This document shows positions 51,715 through 59,407 of a DNA stretch of 64,000 bases, one piece after another. The translations under genes and the position numbers were made by a program. The notes under the pieces are model-generated. The model made no database searches and had not been told where the DNA came from. It saw only the letters and a program-made list of their open reading frames with translations. Source of the DNA: Streptomyces sp. WZ-12. GTDB lineage: Bacteria; Actinomycetota; Actinomycetes; Streptomycetales; Streptomycetaceae. The DNA lies in assembly GCF_028898845.1 (NCBI RefSeq), contig NZ_CP118574.1:2046001-2110000 (forward strand), given 5' to 3'. The stretch's first letter is position 1; every line of letters starts with the position of its first letter.

Positions 51715-51818
51715 CCCCTCCTAGCCCCCACCCTTCCCCATCCTCCTCCCCCCCTCCGGCCCCGCCTCCCCTCCCTCCCCCACCCCCCCCCTCCCGACCC
51801 CCCTCCTCCCCATCGTCC
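51715..51818. other. Homopyrimidine tract with G-quadruplex potential
   Basis: Over about 100 bases the plus strand is almost only C and T, with a few interruptions. The complementary strand has many runs of three or more G. It lies between the PAP2-DAGK stop (51670) and the methyltransferase start (51957), so the minus strand could form G-quadruplex or triplex DNA. No gene is present in 51671-51956. Confidence 0.75.
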
Positions 51819-51956
51819 ACATCGCAAGACGCATCTCTCGTCATGCGAGACGCCGGCGTACCGTGTGAGTGCAGCACGCCGCAGGGCATCCGCACCCGGC
51901 CCGTGGTCCGCCATGGCCTCGTGCGACCGCCCCCGATGTTCGCCAAGGAGCCGTCC

Positions 51957-52772
51957 ATGCCGCAGGAATCCGCCGTATACACCCACGGCCACCACGAGTC
52001 CGTACTGCGCTCGCACAACTGGCGCACCGCCGCCAACTCCGCCGGATATCTGCTGGATTCACTCCTCCCCCACATGCAGATCCTGGACATCGGCTGCGGC
52101 CCCGGCACCATCACCGCCGACCTGGCGGCCCTGGTGCCGGACGGCCAGGTCACCGGCCTGGAGTACGCCCCCGCCGTACTGGACCGGGCACGCGCCACGG
52201 CTGCCGCCCGCGGCGTGGAGAACGTCCGCTTCACGGTCGGCGACGTCCACGCCCTGGACTTCCCGGACGACACCTTCTGCGTGACGCACGCCCACCAAGT
52301 CCTCCAGCACGTGGGCGATCCCGTGCAGGCCCTGCGCGAGATGCGCCGCGTCACCAAGCCCGGCGGCATCGTCGCCGTCCGCGATTCGGACTACGCCACC
52401 ATGACCTGGTACCCGGAGGTCGAGGGCATGACCGACTGGCTGGACCTGTACCACCGGGTGGCCCGCGCCAACGGTGGCGAGCCCGACGCCGGACGCCAAC
52501 TGCACGCCTGGGCACGCCAGGCCGGCTTCTCTCCGGAGAGCATCAAAGCGACAGCGAGCGCCTGGTGTTACCAGACCGCCGAGGAGCGGAACTGGTGGTC
52601 CGAGCTGTGGGCGGACCGCACGGTCGCCTCCTCCTACGCCGAGATCGCCATCGACAACGGGCACGCCACCCACGACGACCTGACCCGCATCGCCGCGGCC
52701 TGGCGGGAGTGGGGCGCCCAGGAGGACGGATGGTTCGCCCTGCTGCACGGCGAACTCCTCTGCCGGGTCTGA
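51957..52772 (+). CDS. Class I SAM-dependent methyltransferase
   Basis: A 271-residue methyltransferase of the UbiE/COQ5-like small-molecule type. Motif I is MQILDIGCGPGTITADLAAL, the acidic motif is GLEYAPAVLDRARATAA, then GDVHALDFPDDTFCVTHAHQ and VTKPGGIVAVRDSDYATM. The C-terminal half (AWCYQTAEERNWWSELWADR) may cap the substrate. ATG 51957 follows AAGGAG at 6 nt. The acceptor is unknown. Confidence 0.92.
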   Translation: MPQESAVYTHGHHESVLRSHNWRTAANSAGYLLDSLLPHMQILDIGCGPGTITADLAALVPDGQVTGLEYAPAVLDRARATAAARGVENVRFTVGDVHALDFPDDTFCVTHAHQVLQHVGDPVQALREMRRVTKPGGIVAVRDSDYATMTWYPEVEGMTDWLDLYHRVARANGGEPDAGRQLHAWARQAGFSPESIKATASAWCYQTAEERNWWSELWADRTVASSYAEIAIDNGHATHDDLTRIAAAWREWGAQEDGWFALLHGELLCRV

Positions 52773-52911
52773 CATAAGCGCCTGGCGTCAGCCGTAACCA
52801 CCCACGTCAGCACGACGCCTCCACCGCCCCGCCTCCACGGCACGACCACATCGCAGTCACACCGTCGCCAAGGTTCGCGCAGCCGCGGGCCGCCCAACTA
52901 GGCTGATTCAT

Positions 52912-53265
52912 ATGGACATTCTGGGGACCTCACTTCGGGTATGTGTCGGCGATCTCGATGCCGCGGTCACGGTCTACGAACGACTGACCGGCACCGAGGC
53001 GATCCGTTTCCAGCGCGGCGGGGTGGCGGTAGCTGCGGTCGGGTGCTTCTTCCTGATGAGCGGTCCCGAGGCGGAACTGTCGGTGCTCCGGAAGATCACC
53101 GCGACCATCGCCGTCAAGAACGTCGACGCGGCGGTGGACGACCTCACCGCGGTGGGCGCGGACATCATCGCCGGACCACTGGCCACCCCCATCGGCCGGA
53201 ACGTGGTTGCCCGCCACCCCGACGGGTCGATCTTCGAGTACGTCGACCGCGTCCAGATCAGCTAA
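52912..53265 (+). CDS. Single-domain VOC/glyoxalase-like protein
   Basis: A 117-residue protein with one VOC module: SLRVCVGDLDAAVTVYERLT at the start and NVVARHPDGSIFEYVDRVQ at the end, containing a His and a Glu in the usual metal positions. It would act as a dimer. The function could be binding, resistance or isomerisation. No close partner gene is present. Confidence 0.85.
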   Translation: MDILGTSLRVCVGDLDAAVTVYERLTGTEAIRFQRGGVAVAAVGCFFLMSGPEAELSVLRKITATIAVKNVDAAVDDLTAVGADIIAGPLATPIGRNVVARHPDGSIFEYVDRVQIS

Positions 53266-53737
53266 GGCCCGCTCCACCCGACCGGCTCATCTCATCTCAC
53301 GTCACGTCATCCCCCTTTCCAGCACCCGCGGTTCGTCAGTTCGCCGCACTACGCCACGCCTCGCAACAGGGGTGCCCGAGCCTCGCCATGCCCTGAGCCA
53401 AACTGTCGGACGTGCGATGTGCGGCGTCCCCTGACGTTGCGGGCGCGCCGTTGGGCACGGTGCTTAGGTGCGGTGCTGGGTGGGCGGGTGGGCGGGTGTT
53501 TACCCAACACCGCGCTTCTTCCTTCGCGTTGGTTAAGCACCGCTCCCCACGCCAGGCAGTGGCACACCTGCGGCGCGCCCCACTGGGCCCGCGTCAGCCA
53601 CATGACGGCGCGATCCGATGGGGCCCGCCCCTCGGCCGGCATCCGTCACCCCTCACCCTCGTGCGCTCGCGCCACTCACTCCCCTCACCTCCTCACACCG
53701 CTCGCGCAGCTCACGCCTCTTGGGCCCCTCACGCCCC
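53266..53737. other. Gene-free region with inverted repeats
   Basis: About 470 bases. GGTGCTTA (53459-53466) and TAAGCACC (53534-53541) are exact inverted copies. A smaller hairpin, GGTGTT-TACCC-AACACC, lies at 53495-53511. There is no credible gene. It may be a terminator region for the convergent VOC and oxidoreductase genes. Confidence 0.45.
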
Positions 53738-54658
53738 TCACACCTCCAGAATGATCTTGCCTTGGGCTCGGCCCGCCATGCTGAGCCGGAACGCCTCCGC
53801 GGCCTCCCGTAGCGGAAGCACCGTGTCGATCGGCACGGTGAGCTTTCCGGCGTCGGCGAGGATGCCCAGTGCGCTCAGATCGGCGGCGTCCGGTCTGACC
53901 CAGACCATGTGGCCGCCCTTTGCTCTGACGTCGCCGTCGGTGATGGACACCACTCTGCTGCGGTCCTTCAGCAACTCCTGGGAGACGTCCACGGCCCCGC
54001 CGCCGACGAAGTCCATGGCGGCGTCGACGCCTTGGGGCGCCAGGGCCCGCACCCGCTCCGCCAGTCCGTCGCCGTAGGTCACCGGCTCGGCGTCCAGGGA
54101 CCGCAGGAACTCGTGGTTGCGCTCGCTGGCCGTGCCGATCACGCGGGCCCCCTCGGCGACCGCGATCTGGACCGCCAGTGAACCGACCCCGCCGGCGGCG
54201 GCATGCACCAGCACCAGGTCGCCCTCCCTCACCCGGGCCCGCTTGAGGGATTGATAGGCCGTCAGTCCGGCTAGTGGGAGCCCGGCGGCCTGCTGCCAAC
54301 TGAGCGATGCGGGCTTGCGCGCCAGGGTCCGCACCGGGGCGGCGACCAACTCGGCGAAAGTGCCGTGCTGGACCTCGTCCTTGCGGACGTAGCCCATGAC
54401 CTCGTCGCCCACCGCGTACTCGGTGGCGTCGACGCCGACCTCTTCGACCACTCCCGCCACGTCCCAGCCGGGGACGAGCGGAAAGTGGACGTACATCAGA
54501 CCGTCCAGATGGCCCGCGACGATCTTCCAGTCGACCGGATTGACGCCGGCCGCCTTCACCCGGATCAGCACCGAGTCGGGTGCCACCTTGGGATCGGGTT
54601 GCTCGGAGTAGGTGAGAACCTCGGGTCCGCCATAACCGTTCGTGGTAATTGCCTTCAT
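53738..54658 (-). CDS. NADP-dependent quinone oxidoreductase-like MDR protein
   Basis: A 306-residue zinc-free medium-chain reductase. Seen: GroES-like part (APDSVLIRVKAAGVNPVDWK, PLVPGWDVAGVVEEVG) and cofactor loop HAAAGGVGSLAVQIAVAEGA. It likely reduces quinones or enones with NADPH. ATG 54658 is preferred; the GTG at 54667 lies inside an inverted repeat. Two palindromes upstream (54662-54678 and 54717-54728) suggest tight redox- or drug-responsive control. No regulator gene is adjacent. Confidence 0.92.
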   Translation of the reverse strand: MKAITTNGYGGPEVLTYSEQPDPKVAPDSVLIRVKAAGVNPVDWKIVAGHLDGLMYVHFPLVPGWDVAGVVEEVGVDATEYAVGDEVMGYVRKDEVQHGTFAELVAAPVRTLARKPASLSWQQAAGLPLAGLTAYQSLKRARVREGDLVLVHAAAGGVGSLAVQIAVAEGARVIGTASERNHEFLRSLDAEPVTYGDGLAERVRALAPQGVDAAMDFVGGGAVDVSQELLKDRSRVVSITDGDVRAKGGHMVWVRPDAADLSALGILADAGKLTVPIDTVLPLREAAEAFRLSMAGRAQGKIILEV

Positions 54659-54661
54659 GAC

Positions 54662-54678
54662 CGTCACAACGCGTGACG
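54662..54678. promoter_or_regulatory. Inverted repeat at oxidoreductase start
   Basis: CGTCAC-AACGC-GTGACG is an exact 6-bp inverted repeat directly before the ATG at 54658. A bound repressor there would block initiation. Confidence 0.4.
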
Positions 54679-54716
54679 ATCAGCGAAGATTCCACACCGT
54701 CGCGATCTTCTCCAAC

Positions 54717-54728
54717 TGGCATATGCCA
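54717..54728. promoter_or_regulatory. Perfect 12-bp palindrome upstream of oxidoreductase
   Basis: TGGCATATGCCA, flanked by AA and TT one base further out, lies 59 bases before the oxidoreductase start in an AT-rich patch. It is a likely operator of a dimeric regulator encoded elsewhere. Confidence 0.5.
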
Positions 54729-54791
54729 ATTGCGCGCGGGGCGGGCCGGGTTGGGACACTGCCCCGTCCCGCCCCACCCAGCGCGCGACCG

Positions 54792-56831
54792 CTACGCCGT
54801 GTCCGTCGGTCGCATCCGGAACTCGTAGCGTTCCGGCAGCGGATGCTCCGCCCGCGCCCGCGCGGCGGTGTCCGCGTCGATCGGACCGTCCCCCGCCACC
54901 AGCCGTTCGGCGATGGCGTACCAGGTGTCGCTCAGCGCCTCGTCGCCCTCCCGCAGATCGGCGATCTCGAAGCCCTCGTCGAAGATCTCGCGGGCCTCCC
55001 GCGGCCGCCCCTGGGCGAGCAGCACCTGTGCCGCCAGCAGGCGGAAGCGCCCGCCCGCGCGCTCGGCCGGGCTCAGCGCCGCCAGCATCTCCCCGGCGTC
55101 ATCGGCGCGTTCGGCCGCGAGCAGCGCGGGAACCGCCTCCCGAGCGAAGGCCGGCAGGACCTCTCGCCAGACCCGGGCGGTCGCCGGTTCGTCGGACGCT
55201 GCCGACCGCGCGACGCAGGCGAAGCCCTCGGCGAACCGGTCGGCGGCGTGCCCGGTTTCGCCCGCGACGGACTCGGCGACGGCCAGGCAGTACAGCGGCA
55301 GGCATCCGGCGCCGTGCGCCAGTGCACGCTCCCAACTGCGGACGGCCTGTGCTCGGTCCCCGGCGTGCCACTGGGCGAGCCCGAGGTGGTATTCGGCGGC
55401 CGGCCCCGGATGCGCAGACTCCAGGAGGTCGCGCCAGGCTGCGGAGACCGGTGCGGGCCCCGGTACCGGGCCGGCGGCCGGCAGTTCCCCGGTCCTGAGC
55501 AGCGCCAGCCAGGGCCGTTGCTCGGCGCCCAACGTGGCCGTGGCGAACGGCGTCCCAGGAAGGTCCCACCCCGCGCGGGCCACCTCAAGGGCGCCCCAGC
55601 CGGAGCCGGTCGCCAGTTGTTCCTTCGGTTCCTGGTCGGCGTGGGGGAGCCAGGCGGCGTAGGCGTCCTCGACCTGGGCGCGGGGCAGCGTCGCGGCCAG
55701 CCGTCCCTCGACGGCGTCGCGCGCCGCCGCCCAGTTGGCGCCGTGCACCGCCGCGGGATCGGCGGCCAGCGGCCCGTATGCCTCCAGCCAGGAGAACTCG
55801 CCTTCGGCATCGAGCGGCACGTGTTCCAACTGGGTGCGGGCCAGGCCCGCTTGGATCTCCGCGTAGCCGCCGGTACCGGGCTCGGTGAGCCACCGCTGCC
55901 AGCGCCGGCCGGCCCGCCCGGCGCCCCACACGAAGAGTTTGCGGCCGGGCAGGCCGTCCGTGGAGGTCTGCACCAGACCGCGGCCCTCACGGTCGAGGGA
56001 GGCGATCCAGGGGCGGGCGCCCTCGGGCAGGTCGTAGAAGTAGTCCGCGGGGAACTCGCTGCCCAACGGGTACGTCCGGTCGGCCCCGTCGGACTCCGGT
56101 ACCGGGACGCGTCGCAGGGTGCGCTGGTATCCGAAGTGCCAGGCGTCCTCAGCCGGGGCCAGTACGCGGGTGTGCGCGTCCTCGGGGACGGCGGTGTTGG
56201 ACCACCAGTACACCGGGACGGTGTGGTGGTGCGGATTGCGGATGCGCACGCCCACGTAGAGGAAGTCCGCGCCCTCGGGCAGCCACAGGTCGACCTGGAA
56301 CGGCAGGTCGCGCAGTCGCTCCCACTCCCACAGCCGGAGCATCTCGCCGCCATCGGGGGCCGGCACCCGGGCGGCGTGCAGTGGGGCGCACGAGAGGGTG
56401 GTGTGCCCGGTGGCGCCGATGTTCCATTCGATGCCACCGGAGAACCACGCGCCGTTGAGGGCGAAGTCGGCGGGCTGCACCACCGGGTTGCGGTAGAGCA
56501 GTTCACGGCCGGTGGGCTTGTGGTGGAGGGAGTGGATCCGGCCGCCGAGGCCGGGCAGGACGGTGGCGCGCAGCCGGTCGTTCTCGATGACCAGGGCATC
56601 GAGGTCGGTGTTGCGGCGGTCCCGGCCGTAGCCGTCGCGCCTTCGGGTGGGCAGGATCGAACGCAGCGGCTCGTAGCGGAGCTGCCGCGCCATATCGGGC
56701 GGCGGGGCGGCTCCCGAGGGGACCTCGACGCGGTGCACGTCGCCGGGGTCGTGCAGGGCGGGCAGGGGGTTGTCCGGGCCGACGGCGGCCATGGGAAGGG
56801 TCAGGGTGGTGCGTCGCACACTCGTGGCCAC
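54792..56831 (-). CDS. DUF5107 and TPR domain protein
   Basis: A 679-residue protein. Residues about 50-340 form the DUF5107 module, an aldose-epimerase-like beta-sandwich (LVIENDRLRATVLPGLGGRI, GGIEWNIGATGHT, WWSNTAVPEDAHTRVLAP). Residues about 400-660 are TPR-like helical repeats (AEYHLGLAQWHAGDRAQAVR, FRLLAAQVLLAQGRPREARE). Such proteins are found near sugar-degradation genes; none is adjacent here. The role is probably carbohydrate binding or metabolism (inference). The GTG start has GAGG 5 nt upstream. Confidence 0.88.
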   Translation of the reverse strand: MATSVRRTTLTLPMAAVGPDNPLPALHDPGDVHRVEVPSGAAPPPDMARQLRYEPLRSILPTRRRDGYGRDRRNTDLDALVIENDRLRATVLPGLGGRIHSLHHKPTGRELLYRNPVVQPADFALNGAWFSGGIEWNIGATGHTTLSCAPLHAARVPAPDGGEMLRLWEWERLRDLPFQVDLWLPEGADFLYVGVRIRNPHHHTVPVYWWSNTAVPEDAHTRVLAPAEDAWHFGYQRTLRRVPVPESDGADRTYPLGSEFPADYFYDLPEGARPWIASLDREGRGLVQTSTDGLPGRKLFVWGAGRAGRRWQRWLTEPGTGGYAEIQAGLARTQLEHVPLDAEGEFSWLEAYGPLAADPAAVHGANWAAARDAVEGRLAATLPRAQVEDAYAAWLPHADQEPKEQLATGSGWGALEVARAGWDLPGTPFATATLGAEQRPWLALLRTGELPAAGPVPGPAPVSAAWRDLLESAHPGPAAEYHLGLAQWHAGDRAQAVRSWERALAHGAGCLPLYCLAVAESVAGETGHAADRFAEGFACVARSAASDEPATARVWREVLPAFAREAVPALLAAERADDAGEMLAALSPAERAGGRFRLLAAQVLLAQGRPREAREIFDEGFEIADLREGDEALSDTWYAIAERLVAGDGPIDADTAARARAEHPLPERYEFRMRPTDTA

Positions 56832-56939
56832 GGCTGCCTCGCAAGATCGTGCCGGGCCCCCTCGGCTGCGGCGGCCCCCTGTTGACCATGGAACAACGTG
56901 ATCGCCGGTCTGACCAGGGCCCCTGGAGACCGGGTGGGG

Positions 56940-57845
56940 TCAGGGTTGCGCAAAAACGCCCTCAAGGAGGTCGGCCAGCAGCACGGCCCCGGAGCCGTCG
57001 GGGTCGCGGTCCGGATCGTAGATCGCCACGTCGATCCCCACGCAGCGCGGGGAGGCCGCCAACGGGCCGAGCAGCGCCCGCAGTTCACCGGTGGACAGGC
57101 CATCGGGGTCGGGGCTGTCCACCGCCGGCATCACGGAGGGGTCCAGCACGTCCGCGTCCAGATGGATCCAGAAGCCGTCCAGCGGGGAGTTCTGGAGGTG
57201 CCCGAGCGCCGCCCGCGCGACCGTCTCCGGGCCGCGGCGCCGGATCTCGCCGACGTTGGTGCAACTGATGGCCAACCGCGCCAGCTCTGCCTGGTCGGTG
57301 TCCGCGTCCCGGATTCCCAGGAGGCTCACGTCCTCGTCCCGGACGTACGGGCGCAGGCCCTCGATGTCCGTCAGATCGGGTTGACCGCGCCCGGTGATCT
57401 GGGCGACGCCCTCGCCGGCCGCGGCACCAATGGGGCCGGACACCTCGGTGTTCCCCGGATGCCGGAAGTCACTGTGCCCGTCCAGGTAGGCGACGCCGTA
57501 CCGTCCCAGGCGTCGCAGCGCGAGGACCGAACCCAGCAGGATGCTGCAGTCGCCGCCGAGGACGACCGGGAAGTCCCCGTTGCGGACGTGGCCCTGGATC
57601 CGTCGGGCGAGCCGCACGCTGTACTGGGCGAGCGCCGCGGCGTGGAAGTCCCCGTCTCCCTCGCGCCACTCTCCCAGGCCGTACCGGGGCGGCACCACCA
57701 CCCCGCCCTCCTGGGCCCCGAGCCGCCGCAGCAGCCCCTGCTCCCGCAGCGCTCCGGCCAGTTTGTAGCAACCGGGCACGGCACCGGGGGCGGGTGGCCG
57801 CAGTCCCAGGTTGGAGGGGGCGTCGATCAGCACGTTCCGGCGCAT
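56940..57845 (-). CDS. Arginase/agmatinase-fold protein with GGDCS variant
   Basis: A 301-residue ureohydrolase-fold protein. Metal motifs: VVLGGDCSILLG (about 95-106), AYLDGHSDFRH (119-129) and HLDADVLDPSVMPAVDSPDP. In active arginases and agmatinases the first motif is GGDHS; here Cys100 takes the place of that metal-ligand His. The protein may bind one metal, use Cys as ligand, or act on another guanidino compound. ATG 57845 is chosen from homology; the ribosome binding site is weak. It is on the same strand as the DUF5107 gene, 108 bases away. Confidence 0.85.
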   Translation of the reverse strand: MRRNVLIDAPSNLGLRPPAPGAVPGCYKLAGALREQGLLRRLGAQEGGVVVPPRYGLGEWREGDGDFHAAALAQYSVRLARRIQGHVRNGDFPVVLGGDCSILLGSVLALRRLGRYGVAYLDGHSDFRHPGNTEVSGPIGAAAGEGVAQITGRGQPDLTDIEGLRPYVRDEDVSLLGIRDADTDQAELARLAISCTNVGEIRRRGPETVARAALGHLQNSPLDGFWIHLDADVLDPSVMPAVDSPDPDGLSTGELRALLGPLAASPRCVGIDVAIYDPDRDPDGSGAVLLADLLEGVFAQP

Positions 57846-57982
57846 ACGGCGATCGTAACGGGCGGCGTCCAAACGGCCGGTCGTTGCAGGGGGTTGCAGG
57901 GAAAATGCGCGGGCGGCGCCGGGCTCGTGCGCATAGCCTCTACTGCTGCACACTGGGAACGGGAAGAACGGAAGCGGTGCAG

Positions 57983-58318
57983 ATGGCCACGCAGCACACG
58001 TACCGGGTGATCGTCCGCGGCAAGTGGGACAACCTCACCGAGGAGGCGCAAGCGAAGCTGCTCGCCGAGGTCGATGACCACGGACTGGCGCAGATGAAGT
58101 TCACCCCCGAGGGCTCGCTGGCCTACGACAGCGCGCTGCACGCCTTCAGCTACCGCTACGTCATCGTCTCGGACGCCGAGTACGGCGAGGCGATGGCTGC
58201 CGCGCTCGGCGAGGAGAAGGCGGAGGACGCGCTCCGCGGGGCGGGTCTGGGCCACCGCGAACTGCGGGCCACCGCCACCGACATGGACACCATGAAGGTC
58301 AACCGAAAGGGCCGGTAG
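57983..58318 (+). CDS. DUF6204 family protein
   Basis: A 111-residue small protein beginning MATQHTYRVIVRGKWDNLTE, with FSYRYVIVSDAEYGEAMAAA. It matches the pattern of the actinobacterial DUF6204 family, function unknown. It starts 137 bases from the divergent arginase-fold gene. A weak GGAAG precedes the ATG. Its 3' end abuts the broken glyoxalase gene on the other strand. Confidence 0.75.
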   Translation: MATQHTYRVIVRGKWDNLTEEAQAKLLAEVDDHGLAQMKFTPEGSLAYDSALHAFSYRYVIVSDAEYGEAMAAALGEEKAEDALRGAGLGHRELRATATDMDTMKVNRKGR

Positions 58319-58339
58319 CGGCCTCCCCGTCAGAAGTGC

Positions 58340-58625
58340 CCTGGCTCCGCCGCCCCTTGGGGAGCGACTCGTTGAGGCGTGATCCGGGTTGCCGAACGGG
58401 GCGGTCAAGGTGAGGCAGGTCCTGAACTCGTCCTCCTCCAGGCCGGGCCGAGGGTACGGGTAGTCCTTGGCGGGCAGTTCGGCGTGCAGGGCCCGAACCC
58501 CGGTCAGCTCGACGTGGATGGTGGAACCGGGGCGCGTCGCCGTGGTGCTCCGAGGGGTGGAGGACCAGGCCGTCGCGGGAGATCCGGGTGGAGAGCGGCG
58601 TTCCCGGCTCGAAGCGGTGCTCCCG
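58340..58625 (-). pseudogene. Glyoxalase/bleomycin-resistance-like gene, twice frameshifted
   Basis: Three frame segments read in order give a VOC protein. EHRFEPGTPLSTRISRDGLV lies near 58622-58533. PGSTIHVELTGVRALHAELP with DYPYPRPGLEEDEF lies near 58534-58388. LNESLPKG lies near 58380-58350. Two frameshifts are required and the N-terminal third is missing. It lies just downstream of a GNAT gene on the same strand. Confidence 0.7.
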
Positions 58626-58646
58626 CCCGCGCGCCCCGGGAGCCAC

Positions 58647-59261
58647 TCACTCCGCTTCGCCACCCTTCGGGGTGTCCCGTTCCGCCCGGTTACCGTCCAG
58701 ATCGGCCTGATCGTCGGTGTCCTCCCGGAGCATCTCGCAGGTGATGGCCCAGCGTTCGTGGTCACGCCAGGCGCCGTCGACGAAGAGGAAGTCCGGCGAG
58801 AAGCCCTCCAGACGGAAGCCCGCGCGCTCCACCAGGGAGATGGACTGCTTGTTGGACGGCTGGATGTTGGCCTCCAGGCGGTGCAGGCCGAGCGGCCCGA
58901 AGGCGTGGCGGAGCACCAGCCGCAGGCCCTCGCTCATCAGGCCGCGCCCGGCGGCGGGCGCGAACGCCCCGTAACCGATGGCACCGCAGCGGAAGGCGCC
59001 GTGCACGATGTTGTTGATGGTCAGGTAGCCCGCGATGCGCCCCGTGTTGTGCTCGCAGATCAAGTAGCCCTCGCGCAGCGGCTCCTGGAGCCGCGCCAGG
59101 TAGTCGTCGTACGCGCCGTCGGTGGCCGGGGGGAACAGCCACGGGCGGTGCAGGTCGACGCTCTGCCTGGCGAGGGCGGTGAACTCCTCGCGGTCGTCGG
59201 CGGTGAAGGGGCGAATACCCGTCCTGGGGCCACGCACGAGATAGCGGTCGGTGCTCGTCAT
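58647..59261 (-). CDS. GNAT acetyltransferase, RimJ/RimL type
   Basis: A 204-residue protein. GIRPFTADDREEFTALARQS is the N-terminal strand-helix, GYLTINNIVHGAFRCGAIGY the central part, GRGLMSEGLRLVLRHAFGPL the acetyl-CoA site, and NKQSISLVERAGFRLEGFSP the last helix. It acetylates a protein N-terminus or a small amine. The ATG is at 59261. The polar C-tail of about 25 residues is extra. Confidence 0.9.
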   Translation of the reverse strand: MTSTDRYLVRGPRTGIRPFTADDREEFTALARQSVDLHRPWLFPPATDGAYDDYLARLQEPLREGYLICEHNTGRIAGYLTINNIVHGAFRCGAIGYGAFAPAAGRGLMSEGLRLVLRHAFGPLGLHRLEANIQPSNKQSISLVERAGFRLEGFSPDFLFVDGAWRDHERWAITCEMLREDTDDQADLDGNRAERDTPKGGEAE

Positions 59262-59407
59262 CAGCAGATCCTACGAGGGGCGGTGGCACCGGACCAGCCG
59301 TCCCCTCTTCCGGGTGGCACACCGCCCGGCCGTCGGCTCCGGTTAGCCGTGGGCCACCCGGGCCGACGGCGCCGGTGCGGCGCCGAACGGGAACGTGCCG
59401 GAATCGT

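Noticed and set aside
53459..53541. Miniature transposon bounded by GGTGCTTA/TAAGCACC
   Set aside because: Arms of 8 bp only, no target duplication and no second copy in the window.
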